Shown: positions 18,139-26,518 of the stretch, in pieces
Layout of the letters: the number at the start of each line of letters is the position of its first letter
How positions within the stretch are numbered: position 1 is the first letter of the stretch
From: Neobacillus drentensis
GTDB taxonomy: Bacteria > Bacillota > Bacilli > Bacillales > Cytobacillaceae
Assembly (NCBI RefSeq): GCF_021560175.1
Contig: NZ_CP091110.1
Coordinates: forward strand, 4,900,501 to 4,964,500
Direction of reading: 5' to 3'
Length of the DNA stretch: 64,000 bases
Program-made: the position numbers and the translations under genes
The notes under the pieces: generated by a model
Databases searched by the model: none
Told to the model about the DNA's origin: nothing
The model's input: only the letters and a program-made list of their open reading frames with translations

Positions 18139-19891
18139 TTTCTTCCCCCCAACTTTGCCCGGTTAATGGCAATTTAATCACAACCCTTGTCCCCTTTTCT
18201 AGGATACTATCAATCTGTAATGATGCTTCAGGCCCATAAATCTCTTCAATTCTTTTCTTAATATTCCATAAGGCAGTACCTGTACCATCTGCCGAATCAA
18301 CTGTTTGATTTCCAAGTACAGCAAGTTTCTCCCGTGGAATCCCTTTTCCATCATCCTCCGTGATGAGGACCATTCTCCCTTCTTCCTCGTAGGCACGAAC
18401 TCGAACAGTTCCCGTTTTGTTTTTTGAAAAGGCATAACGAATCGCATTTTCTACCAGTGGCTGCAATGTAAAGGGAGGTACTAATACCTCTCTAAATGGT
18501 GGAGCTATTTCCACATTCACCTTATACCTGTCAGGGAATCTTGCTTGTTCAATGGACAAATAAGCTTCCACATGCTCGAGCTCTTTTTCAAGCGGTATCA
18601 GCATTTGACGAGCGCCTTGAAGATTACTGCGAAAGAAGACACTTAACTGAATTAGAAGTTTTCTAGCTTGGTCGGTATCCTTTCGTATTAGACTTGAAAT
18701 GGTATTAATCGCGTTAAACAAAAAATGAGGATGGACCTGTGCCTGCAGTGCTTTAATTTCAGCATCTTTTAATAAGCGTCTTTGCCGCTCTAGCTCTGCC
18801 ATTTCGAGCTGGCCGGAGAATAATCTCCCTAAGCCTTCAGCCAGCTCCTGTTCTACACTATCGAGTTTGCTAGAATTAGTAAAATAAAGCTTCAAGGTTC
18901 CAACAGTCTTATCATAAACCTTAAGCGGTAACACTATGGCAGCCTCTAATGGACAATTCGGGTTAAAACATTGAATTTCCTTGGCTGTTTTTGCAATAAT
19001 GATTCTGCCTTGGTCTAGCACTTTTTTTGTTAATTCAGTGGCCATGGTCCCAGATGGTAGATGATGGTCGGCACCAGCCCCAGCATGCGCTACAACTTGC
19101 TGTTGATTTGTAATGGAGATGGCATCCGCACCGGTCCATTTCAATATAATGTCAGCTGCCTTTGCGCACGAGTCCATATTTAGGCCCTGCCGAAAAAATG
19201 GCAGTGTTTGATTCGCAATATATAAAGCCTTATGTGTTTGTAATGCCCGTGTTCGTTCCTGTTCTTGAAAAATATCCTGGATAATAAGTAAGAATAATAG
19301 TGTCCCAAAACCATTAATCGCAATCATAGGAAAGGCAATTAGTTTTACAAGATTTAAGGCTTCATCAAAGGGCTTTGCTAATAGGAGAATAATTCCCATT
19401 TGAAAACATTCCATCAAGATCCCCATTATAACTGCTTTCGTTGTAGAGCCGCTTTCCTGTATTTTAAAACGCTTACTTAAAAACCCTGTCACGACTCCTG
19501 CAAAAATGGTGGAAAATGCACATGCAACCGCAGTGAAACCACCGAGCGATAAGCGGTGCAATCCAGCAATCAAACCTACCCCTATTCCAATCATGGGTCC
19601 GCCAAGCAAACCGCCAATCACCACGCCCATTATTCTTGTGTTTGCAATGGCACCATTCTGATCAACATCTGTCAGCCAATCTTGTGACGTAACGACTCCA
19701 TGACCTATTTCTACACCAGTATAATTACTGATAATTCCAAAGGCGCCAAAGATCGCTATGATGGTTAATTTCGCTGCCATTCCCCGTTCGTTATGGATAA
19801 CCTGTCGAAACGATTTCATCCTAGATAATATAAATGCAACAATGATTAAAATACCAACTCGCTCAAGCATTAGAGGTATTAAAGCAAACAT
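18113..19891 (-). CDS. lytS: LytS-type sensor histidine kinase
   Basis: 592 aa from the ATG at 19891, chosen because the family starts just before MLERVGILIIVAFILS; upstream ATG 19912 and TTG 19921 are alternatives. Domains: 5TM-5TMR_LYT membrane sensor (about 1-210), GAF domain (about 220-350), HisKA_7TM/His_kinase with the phosphorylated His in VHPHFLFNAINTISS, and HATPase_c with LVENAIRYAF and DDGKGIP. Membrane receptor, probably for extracellular pyruvate, that phosphorylates LytT. It overlaps lytT by 26 bp. Confidence 0.92.
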   Translation of the reverse strand: MFALIPLMLERVGILIIVAFILSRMKSFRQVIHNERGMAAKLTIIAIFGAFGIISNYTGVEIGHGVVTSQDWLTDVDQNGAIANTRIMGVVIGGLLGGPMIGIGVGLIAGLHRLSLGGFTAVACAFSTIFAGVVTGFLSKRFKIQESGSTTKAVIMGILMECFQMGIILLLAKPFDEALNLVKLIAFPMIAINGFGTLLFLLIIQDIFQEQERTRALQTHKALYIANQTLPFFRQGLNMDSCAKAADIILKWTGADAISITNQQQVVAHAGAGADHHLPSGTMATELTKKVLDQGRIIIAKTAKEIQCFNPNCPLEAAIVLPLKVYDKTVGTLKLYFTNSSKLDSVEQELAEGLGRLFSGQLEMAELERQRRLLKDAEIKALQAQVHPHFLFNAINTISSLIRKDTDQARKLLIQLSVFFRSNLQGARQMLIPLEKELEHVEAYLSIEQARFPDRYKVNVEIAPPFREVLVPPFTLQPLVENAIRYAFSKNKTGTVRVRAYEEEGRMVLITEDDGKGIPREKLAVLGNQTVDSADGTGTALWNIKKRIEEIYGPEASLQIDSILEKGTRVVIKLPLTGQSWGEESVKSLYRR

Positions 19892-19980
19892 CCCATCCCC
19901 GCTTTCTTCCATTCTCAACAAAACTACTCTATAAATTTACTATATCAAAAAATAAAGAAGGAAAAACTAAAAATCAAAGA

Positions 19981-20008
19981 AACCCACAGTCATTTTGACT
20001 GTGGGTCA
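19981..20008. terminator. Terminator of the MFS transporter gene
   Basis: Hairpin ACCCACAGTC-ATTTT-GACTGTGGGT followed on the minus strand by TTTCTTTGATTTTT. Confidence 0.88.
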
Positions 20009-20013
20009 TAAAC

Positions 20014-21198
20014 TTATACCGGCTTAGCAGTAATTTTCTCTTTTAGTCTCAAACCGCGGTCATAAACGATGGTAGTTCCGACTGCGATTATGAACAACAA
20101 GATTAATACTGTAAATAAAGTGGACATATTATATTGGTCGACCAATATTCCGCCAAGCACTGGACCAATCATCCTTCCGCCTGTGGCCGTACTGTTCACG
20201 ATTCCTTGATAATAACCTTCACGCCCTTTTGGGGCCAATGCAAAAGCAATGGTAGGAACTGCCGGCCAAATGAACATCTCACCGATTGTTAAAATAACCA
20301 TAGCTGCTAAAAAGCCTGAAAAAGCGCTGGCCTGCCCTGCTACAATAAAGGAAATAATAAAGATTCCAATACCGATCAGGATCTGCCTCTTTACCGAAGA
20401 AGCAAGATATTTGAGAATCCCGTTTAAGAGCGGCTGCCCCAGCACGATAATCGCTCCGTTAATCGTCCATAATAAACTATATTGGGTTAGTGTGATATTC
20501 ACTTCCTGTGTATAAGAAGCAATCGTTGTGGTCCATTGGCTGTAGGAAACCCAGCAGAGCAAATAGCCTGCACACAATATCATTAAAGCCTTAAAGTTCA
20601 TTCTGCTAACTGCCGTTACATTTAATTCATTGTTTTCTTGAGGTGCAGCATCTGTAGAAATTCCTTTGTATCCAAAGACCGCAATCACTAAAAAGATGAC
20701 ATACATAACTGTATTTGCAAGAAAAATGAGTTGAAAGGAATAATCAGCAACTATCCCGCCAAGTGATGCTCCGATTGCAACGCCAACATTTTGGGCAACA
20801 TAAAGAGCATTAAAGGATTTCCGGCCTCCCTCTTTCCAAACGGAACCAGCCATCGCATACATGGACGGAAAAATAATTCCTGTTCCAAAGCCCACAATCG
20901 TTAAGAAAACAACGTATTCGGGCCAGTTATGCCAGATGGATAACCCTACAAGAGCTACTAAGGAGATCATAATCCCCAGAATAATAGATTTATAGCCTCC
21001 TATTTTATCAAATAAATGACCACCATATAGGTTCCCGATTACATTTGCTCCAGAATTAAGCATTAGTACAATACCGGCAACAGATAAAGATTTACCCAAG
21101 TGATCGTGAATATAGATGGTATTTAAAGGCCATAAAAAAGAAGAGCCAATTACATTCACTGCCATTCCAATAATTAATAGCCATAAGGCACGTGGCAT
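20014..21198 (-). CDS. yttB: MFS transporter (YttB-like)
   Basis: 394 aa, 12 membrane helices, major facilitator fold. The loop 2-3 motif GGHLFDKIGGYKSI, TM4/5 region IVGFGTGIIFPSMYAMAGSVW, and the second-half GPVLGGILVDQYN are as in the drug/proton antiporter type. It probably exports a small molecule; the substrate is unknown. AAAGGAGCG precedes the ATG. Position next to ytzC-ytqA matches B. subtilis yttB. It is a single gene with its own promoter and terminator. Confidence 0.82.
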   Translation of the reverse strand: MPRALWLLIIGMAVNVIGSSFLWPLNTIYIHDHLGKSLSVAGIVLMLNSGANVIGNLYGGHLFDKIGGYKSIILGIMISLVALVGLSIWHNWPEYVVFLTIVGFGTGIIFPSMYAMAGSVWKEGGRKSFNALYVAQNVGVAIGASLGGIVADYSFQLIFLANTVMYVIFLVIAVFGYKGISTDAAPQENNELNVTAVSRMNFKALMILCAGYLLCWVSYSQWTTTIASYTQEVNITLTQYSLLWTINGAIIVLGQPLLNGILKYLASSVKRQILIGIGIFIISFIVAGQASAFSGFLAAMVILTIGEMFIWPAVPTIAFALAPKGREGYYQGIVNSTATGGRMIGPVLGGILVDQYNMSTLFTVLILLFIIAVGTTIVYDRGLRLKEKITAKPV

Positions 21199-21241
21199 GA
21201 AAAACGCTCCTTTACGATAAACATTTCATTTCCAAAGATAC

Positions 21242-21270
21242 ATTGTATTCCATTCCCAAGCTGGGTGCAA
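21242..21270 (-). promoter_or_regulatory. Promoter of the MFS transporter gene
   Basis: Minus strand TTGCAC, 17 nt, TACAAT. Confidence 0.6.
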
Positions 21271-21379
21271 TCCTTTTCGTTCTCCTCTTTTTTTTATTAA
21301 ATATTCTGCTAAATCGGACGCTTTTCGAAGTTCATTTTAGGGTGATTTTCCCTCCGGAGGTGAAGATAATCTAAAATTT

Positions 21380-21665
21380 GACAGATAGGAGATGGTCATA
21401 ACCCCCGAACGCGATTGCTTCCCCTTGCTTCGACCGATAAGAACCAGTCATAACCCCCGAACGCGATTACTTCCACTTCCTTTGACCGATAAGAGCCAGT
21501 CATAACCCCCGAAGGTGATTACTTACCCTTGCTTCGACCGATAAGAACCAGTCATAACCCCTGAAGGCGATTACTTCCCCTTGCTTCGACCGATAAGAAC
21601 CGGTCATAACCTCCGAACGCTATTACTTCCCATTGCTTCGACAGATAAGAGACGAACATAACCCC
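21380..21665. repeat. 52-bp tandem repeat, about 5.5 copies
   Basis: The word GACCGATAAG (or GACAGATA) recurs at 21380, 21432, 21484, 21536, 21588 and 21640, exactly every 52 bp. Each unit continues with CAGTCATAACCCCCGAA, then GCGATTACTTCCCCTTGCTTC, with scattered substitutions and no indels. No reading frame crosses it usefully. It lies between the promoter of the MFS gene and the terminator of the next gene; the 5' flank (about 21330-21379) looks like a decayed unit. Confidence 0.9.
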
Positions 21666-21712
21666 ACCCCACCCTAACAAATTTATATATTACAGAGATA
21701 AACACAAAAAGA

Positions 21713-21744
21713 AAGATCTCTCCACATAGTGAGAGATCCTTTTC
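21713..21744. terminator. Terminator after the small basic-acidic protein gene
   Basis: Hairpin GATCTCTC ... GAGAGATC. On the minus strand it is followed by TTTCTTTTTG. Confidence 0.85.
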
Positions 21745-21749
21745 ATTTC

Positions 21750-21929
21750 TTATGAAGATTGTTCGGGTTCTTGATGCATTTTGGATTTAACCGGTTGTCC
21801 GCCGGCATCCTCGTATTTCTTTTTTGCTTCTTTTATTAAGTCACGATCCTGGCCGAGTTCAAGGTCTTGATTATTGATACCATTACGGGTTTTTTGTTCG
21901 GGATTATTCTTCTTAGAACGTTTCTTCAA
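21750..21929 (-). CDS. Small hydrophilic protein, unknown function
   Basis: 59 aa, from a TTG at 21929 with GGAGGAG 6 nt upstream, ending at the TAA at 21750-21752. Translation begins MKKRSKKNNPEQKTRNGINN and ends KSKMHQEPEQSS; it is rich in Lys, Asn, Gln and Glu, with no hydrophobic segment or cysteine. A clean ribosome site, a following terminator and a 15-nt gap to ytzC support it as real. Small, basic, Asn/Gln-rich proteins of this sort are common among Bacillus sporulation-associated genes, but I cannot assign a family. Confidence 0.6.
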   Translation of the reverse strand: MKKRSKKNNPEQKTRNGINNQDLELGQDRDLIKEAKKKYEDAGGQPVKSKMHQEPEQSS

Positions 21930-21944
21930 GAAATTCTCCTCCTC

Positions 21945-22208
21945 TTAACGTGTCTCAATAATCATGGAATTCTGAAGCTGCTGAATTTGAAGTCTCATTC
22001 GATGGAGCTGTTCCCGCTGCTGCGAGTTGGCACTATGGGCCATCGTACAAATATCCTGATAGGTCTGCTCAAGCTGCTGCAGCGCTGTCGTATAATCATC
22101 ATTATTATAATGCTCTTGAAGGCTGCTGTGCTTATATTGCTCTTCAGCATAACGTAGTGTGTCCTCAACTTGTTGCATTAGATTATCCATTGAGTCGCGA
22201 GTAGCCAT
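21945..22208 (-). CDS. ytzC: YtzC family protein (DUF2524)
   Basis: 87 aa, all helical and Gln-rich (DNLMQQVEDTLRYAEEQYKHSS ... LHRMRLQIQQLQNSMI), probably a coiled coil. It matches the small Bacillus YtzC family in size and position, upstream of and divergent from ytqA. Function unknown. ATG 22208 is preceded by a G-rich site (GGGGGG). Confidence 0.75.
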   Translation of the reverse strand: MATRDSMDNLMQQVEDTLRYAEEQYKHSSLQEHYNNDDYTTALQQLEQTYQDICTMAHSANSQQREQLHRMRLQIQQLQNSMIIETR

Positions 22209-22327
22209 CTAAGAACCCCCCTAATTGTTTGAAGCGACGCTTCATTTCTTATTTTGTTCTCCATTCCCTATCCTATAACTCATGACAGGTGGATAATTAT
22301 TACCAACCTTGCTTGCAGCAATGGCAA

Positions 22328-22356
22328 TTGGATAAAGGGTTACTTCATGATAAAAT
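22328..22356 (+). promoter_or_regulatory. Promoter of ytqA
   Basis: TTGGAT, 17 nt, TAAAAT; the spacer and -10 overlap an imperfect CTTCAT/ATGAAG hairpin. Confidence 0.5.
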
Positions 22357-22396
22357 GAAGGGTATGCAATCTTTAACTAACAAAGGAGGTTTCTGA

Positions 22397-23356
22397 GTGC
22401 TTCAGACAAAACCTTTTCTATATGCAACCGACGATAAACGATATCACACTTGGAATTACCACCTTAGGAATCATTTCGGCCATAAGGTGTTTAAAGTGGC
22501 CCTAGACGGTGGTTTTGACTGTCCGAACCGCGACGGTACGGTCGCTCATGGCGGCTGTACATTTTGCAGCGCAGCCGGTTCCGGGGATTTTGCCGGTAAC
22601 CGGGTGGAGCCATTAGAAACACAATTTAATCAAATCAAACAAAAAATGCATACTAAGTGGAAAGACGGCAAGTATATGGCTTATTTTCAGGCCTTCACCA
22701 ATACACACGCCCCTGTTGAAGTACTTAGGGAAAAATATGAAACCGTGCTGGACCAAGAGGGGGTCGTTGGAATATCCATCGCAACCCGCCCAGATTGCTT
22801 GCCGGATGATGTTGTTGACTATTTAGCTGAATTAAATCAGCGTACGTATTTATGGGTAGAGCTTGGTCTCCAGACTGTCCATGAACGAACGGCTATGCTG
22901 ATTAACCGTGCCCATGATTTCCAATCTTACATTGATGGTGTCAATAAACTACGGAAACATGGAATTCGGATTTGCTCCCACATCATTAACGGACTCCCGC
23001 TTGAATCTTATGACATGATGATGGAAACAGCTCGTGAGGTAGCCAAATTAGACGTGCAAGGAATTAAAATTCATTTACTGCATTTATTAAAAGGCACCCC
23101 AATGGTTAAACAATATGAAAAGGGAATGCTTGAATTTCTCACCAAAGAGGATTATATAACTTTAGTATGTGACCAATTGGAGATTTTACCGCCGGAAATG
23201 ATTGTTCATCGAATAACAGGAGACGGTCCGATTGACTTAATGGTTGGACCCATGTGGAGTGTTAATAAATGGGAAGTATTGAATTCCATTGATGCCGAAT
23301 TAAAGAGAAGAAATAGCTGGCAAGGTAAGTTTTTCCAAGGGAATGTGGGGAATTGA
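22397..23356 (+). CDS. ytqA: Radical SAM protein YtqA (TIGR01212)
   Basis: 319 aa from GTG 22397 with AAAGGAGG upstream. Radical SAM core with an unusual, extended cluster motif: C in GGFDCPNRDGT, then C-x-x-C in GGCTFCSAAG near residue 55. C-terminal motifs are GPIDLMVGPMW and NKWEVLN. In B. subtilis YtqA has been linked, with YtqB, to making the mnm5 group on wobble uridine-34 of tRNAs (name MnmL proposed). The overlap with ytqB supports joint action. Confidence 0.88.
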   Translation: MLQTKPFLYATDDKRYHTWNYHLRNHFGHKVFKVALDGGFDCPNRDGTVAHGGCTFCSAAGSGDFAGNRVEPLETQFNQIKQKMHTKWKDGKYMAYFQAFTNTHAPVEVLREKYETVLDQEGVVGISIATRPDCLPDDVVDYLAELNQRTYLWVELGLQTVHERTAMLINRAHDFQSYIDGVNKLRKHGIRICSHIINGLPLESYDMMMETAREVAKLDVQGIKIHLLHLLKGTPMVKQYEKGMLEFLTKEDYITLVCDQLEILPPEMIVHRITGDGPIDLMVGPMWSVNKWEVLNSIDAELKRRNSWQGKFFQGNVGN

Positions 23357-23357
23357 T

Positions 23358-23930
23358 ATGAAAATGGAGCGCATTCTTCCCTTTGCGAAAAGTTTACTTA
23401 AAAAGACTGTAAAGCCCGGAGATATAGTAGTGGATGCCACTTTGGGAAATGGGCATGATACGGTATTTTTGGCAGAATTGGTTGGAGAAGATGGACAAGT
23501 TTTTGGGTTTGATGTCCAGCAAGAGGCTATTAACGCAACGAAGGAACGCTTAATCGGACAAAACCTGATCGACAGGGTCACCCTTTTTCATGAAGGCCAC
23601 GAACAAATTTTTGCAAAAATCCCTAAGGATGTTCAAGGGAGAATAACCGGGGCAATATTTAATCTTGGTTATTTGCCTGGTGGTGACAAAAACATTGTAA
23701 CTCATGCCGAAACAACCATTTCGGCAATCGAACAATTATTGTCATTAATGGCTCCCGAGGGAACCATCGTCCTTGTGATTTACCATGGTCATGAACAAGG
23801 TGCAGTTGAACGGGACCAGCTATTGAACTATTGTCAGGGTCTGGATCAAAAAACAGCCCATGTTCTTCAATATCAGTTTATTAACCAACAAAATTACCCG
23901 CCATTTATTATTGCAATTGAAAAAAGGTAA
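23358..23930 (+). CDS. ytqB: SAM-dependent methyltransferase YtqB (MnmM)
   Basis: 190 aa from ATG 23358, which lies 1 nt after the ytqA stop with GTGGGG 7 nt upstream. Rossmann methyltransferase: motif I VVDATLGNGHDTVFLAELVG, motif IV GAIFNLGYLPGGD, and YHGHEQG near residue 145, all typical of the YtqB/rRNA methylase-like family. The B. subtilis enzyme methylates nm5(s2)U34 to mnm5(s2)U34 in tRNA. Co-transcribed with ytqA; terminator directly after. Confidence 0.88.
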   Translation: MKMERILPFAKSLLKKTVKPGDIVVDATLGNGHDTVFLAELVGEDGQVFGFDVQQEAINATKERLIGQNLIDRVTLFHEGHEQIFAKIPKDVQGRITGAIFNLGYLPGGDKNIVTHAETTISAIEQLLSLMAPEGTIVLVIYHGHEQGAVERDQLLNYCQGLDQKTAHVLQYQFINQQNYPPFIIAIEKR

Positions 23931-23957
23931 AACCAGGCACTAGGCCTGGTTTTATTT
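23929..23957. terminator. Bidirectional terminator between ytqB and ytpB
   Basis: AAAACCAGGC-ACTA-GGCCTGGTTTT; overlaps both stop regions. Confidence 0.9.
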
Positions 23958-25034
23958 TGTTATCGATCGTGTTACAAATGCAGGTACTGTTTTTTGCAGG
24001 GACCGGTAAGCTAGTCCATTGTAGTAAAAGAAATAACTAATCCATCCACCTGATTTGATAATCCCTCGTGCCAATTTACGGACATTTTTCTGTTTGCGAA
24101 CCTTAGCATCTGATAAATAAATTCCCAACAACCCTCGATTAATGAGTTGATGAAATCTTTTGTGAGGCAGGAACTCTGTATGACGATCAGCCTCAATCAC
24201 GAAATGCTTTAAGCGTTTAAAAAGGGTCTCTTCACTAGTATAATAAGCGCAGAAATTTAAGTCTCCGCCAATCAAGTCTTCCTCTTGATCAATAAAGTAA
24301 TCTAAAAGTATATGTAAGCCCTGAATATAAGGGAAGTATCCCTTGCGGATATTTACCGCATCTTCTAGTTTAAAATCTTCTCGCATCGCATATGAGACTA
24401 AACAAAAAATCCCTAATGTTGAACCAGAGCAAGCCGAGAATTCATACCATTCCATTTCAGGAAGATTGTCTTGGTAACGATTAAACCATTTTTTCAAGCG
24501 AGGTACCCGCTCTTCCTTGATCACATGTTTGTGGATCTGCAAATCACAATAATATTGGCATAATTCTAGAAGATACTCCTTGATTAAATCGTAGTTGTCT
24601 AACTCCCTTAAAACCGTACGGCATGTTTCAGATAAGTCATGTAAATATCCATTGTCATCCTGGTCATCTCGGAGCCGATAATAATTCTTCTCTTCTGCCT
24701 GCAGTACAAGGGCATCTGACATTGACTCATGGAGGGCTGCAAAATCAGCAGGATCAAGTGAGGTACTCCGATCACATAGATTATCTAAGTAATCACTGAT
24801 CGTTTGATAAGCCACAATAAACTTTACTGCCTTTTGATAGTCTTCCTTGGCACTAAGAGCAAGTATGCCCCCGCCTTCACAATGAAAGGTTTTTTGGTCA
24901 ATACTCGCAAGAGCCTGACTTCTTAATTCTTGGTTAGGAATATTTTCAGCCCGGCTTTTCCAATAAGCCAATTCTTGATGGACAGCAGGAATAATTTTGC
25001 GATAGACCCTAGACATAAGGGTGATTGGCATCAT
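23952..25034 (-). CDS. ytpB: Tetraprenyl-beta-curcumene synthase (YtpB)
   Basis: 360 aa, DUF2600 terpene synthase that in B. subtilis cyclises tetraprenyl diphosphate to tetraprenyl-beta-curcumene, precursor of C35 sesquarterpenes found in spores. Acidic motifs that replace the classic DDxxD are visible: AYQTISDYLDNLCDRST near residue 100, YFIDQEEDLIGGDLNFCAYY near 240, and LCQYYCDLQIHKH. The start at 25034 has AAAGGTAG rather far upstream; the ATG at 25016 is an alternative. It lies 20 nt after ytpA, as in B. subtilis. Confidence 0.88.
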   Translation of the reverse strand: MMPITLMSRVYRKIIPAVHQELAYWKSRAENIPNQELRSQALASIDQKTFHCEGGGILALSAKEDYQKAVKFIVAYQTISDYLDNLCDRSTSLDPADFAALHESMSDALVLQAEEKNYYRLRDDQDDNGYLHDLSETCRTVLRELDNYDLIKEYLLELCQYYCDLQIHKHVIKEERVPRLKKWFNRYQDNLPEMEWYEFSACSGSTLGIFCLVSYAMREDFKLEDAVNIRKGYFPYIQGLHILLDYFIDQEEDLIGGDLNFCAYYTSEETLFKRLKHFVIEADRHTEFLPHKRFHQLINRGLLGIYLSDAKVRKQKNVRKLARGIIKSGGWISYFFYYNGLAYRSLQKTVPAFVTRSITK

Positions 25035-25054
25035 GGAAAAAACATCTACCTTTC

Positions 25055-25858
25055 TTAGACAATATAACCAATTGCTTTTAATTGGCTAAAAACAAAATCT
25101 TTCGCGTATTCAAATACCTCTTCCCGCTCCGGTTCATTAAAAATTTCATGGTAGCACTTCGGCCACTCCTTAAACCTTTTCTCCGATAACGGTACGTGGT
25201 TAAACCACTCCTTTACGGTGGCCTTATTAACAATTTTATCATCCCCGCCCTGCATGACGAGCATCGGGAGATCTTGTGTATCTGCCAAATTCTCAAATGC
25301 TTCCTTTATCGCCCCAACAAGTTCACGATACCAGCGAATCGAAACTTTTGTCACGTAAAGAGTATCATTCGAATCCGCTTCGCGGACATCTTCATTTCTT
25401 GTGGCCATCTGTACCGACAAGCCTGAATTCATCCGAAGCGATGGATAAACTACATTTATGACATGCGAGAGAGCATTTAAAAATTTAGATGGCGCTTGAA
25501 CCAGTCCCAGACATGGAGAAGAAAGAATCACGCCTGCTACATTCAGTTGTTCTTCTTGCAACAAACGAATCGAAATCAATCCGCCCATACTGTGGCCTAA
25601 TAGAAACACGGGAAGGTTATATCGATAGGCCGCTTGTACCCAGTCCTTTACCTCCGTAATATATTCATCAAAGGAATCGATATGGCCGCGGCGGGACCTT
25701 GTTGTCATCCCTTGCCCCGGAAGGTCGCCCATAATGATATGAAAGCCGGCTAAACGCCACATTTCAATCAGCCAGCCGTATCTGCCATGGTGCTCCATTG
25801 CACCATGCACCATTACAATTACTGCTTTTGCCTCCCCTTCAGCTTCCCATTTCCACAT
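25055..25858 (-). CDS. ytpA: Alpha/beta hydrolase YtpA (lysophospholipase-type)
   Basis: 267 aa from the ATG at 25858 with GGGGGACG upstream; a 16-residue longer frame lacks a site. Alpha/beta hydrolase of the Hydrolase_4/monoglyceride lipase type: oxyanion loop VHGAMEHHGRY, nucleophile Ser in LLGHSMGGLISIRLL, Asp in MQGGDDKIVN, and His in KCYHEIFNE. In B. subtilis YtpA forms the phospholipid antibiotic bacilysocin. Operon with ytpB. Confidence 0.85.
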   Translation of the reverse strand: MWKWEAEGEAKAVIVMVHGAMEHHGRYGWLIEMWRLAGFHIIMGDLPGQGMTTRSRRGHIDSFDEYITEVKDWVQAAYRYNLPVFLLGHSMGGLISIRLLQEEQLNVAGVILSSPCLGLVQAPSKFLNALSHVINVVYPSLRMNSGLSVQMATRNEDVREADSNDTLYVTKVSIRWYRELVGAIKEAFENLADTQDLPMLVMQGGDDKIVNKATVKEWFNHVPLSEKRFKEWPKCYHEIFNEPEREEVFEYAKDFVFSQLKAIGYIV

Positions 25859-26000
25859 TTTTCGTCCCCCTAGAAAAAGATATGCTTTTTGTTCAAAGCT
25901 TTGCAAGTTTAGACTTATTTGTTATACCAGATTTAATTTTTGAAAACCACTTACTATATTCGCTAAAATATACTTATCAATTACAAAGGAGCGAGCCCAA

Positions 26001-26513
26001 TTGATCTACCCCTTTAAAGATAAATACCCGTTAATTGCTAAAACTGCCTTTATTGCCGATTATGTCACCATCACGGGTGATGTAGAAATAGGCGAACAGT
26101 CCAGTGTCTGGTTTAATTCCGTGATACGAGGCGATGTTGCCCCAACGAGAATAGGTAATAAGGTTAATATTCAAGATAATTCTATCTTACACCAAAGTCC
26201 TAATAACCCGCTAATTTTAGAGGATGAAGTAACGATCGGTCATCAAGTCATTCTTCATAGCTGCATTGTAAGAAAAAGAGCTTTAGTTGGCATGGGATCG
26301 ATTATTCTTGATCAAGCAGAGATAGGAGAAGGTGCCTTTATTGGCGCTGGCAGTCTTGTACCGCAAGGAAAAAAAATTCCCCCTAATACCTTAGCATTTG
26401 GCAGACCCGCTAAAGTTATTAGAGAATTAACGCCGGAAGACAAAAAGGATATGAAACGTATTTATACAGAATATGCCGAGAAAGGGCAGTATTATAAGTC
26501 TTTGCAATCATAA
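26001..26513 (+). CDS. ytoA: Gamma carbonic anhydrase-like hexapeptide protein (YtoA)
   Basis: 170 aa from a TTG at 26001 with AAAGGAGCG 8 nt upstream. It is a left-handed beta-helix of hexapeptide repeats (ITGDVEIGEQSSVWFNSVIRGD, VNIQDNSILHQS, TIGHQVILHSCIV) with a C-terminal helix (KKDMKRIYTEYAEKG). The zinc-ligand histidines expected for the family are present (NSILHQS, IGHQVILHS). Possibly a carbonic anhydrase, but many family members are inactive. Single gene, divergent from ytpA. Confidence 0.85.
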   Translation: MIYPFKDKYPLIAKTAFIADYVTITGDVEIGEQSSVWFNSVIRGDVAPTRIGNKVNIQDNSILHQSPNNPLILEDEVTIGHQVILHSCIVRKRALVGMGSIILDQAEIGEGAFIGAGSLVPQGKKIPPNTLAFGRPAKVIRELTPEDKKDMKRIYTEYAEKGQYYKSLQS

Positions 26514-26518
26514 GAAAT

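Noticed and set aside
21380..21665. Possible CRISPR array
   Set aside because: The whole 52-bp unit repeats without unique spacers and no cas genes are present; it is a plain tandem repeat.
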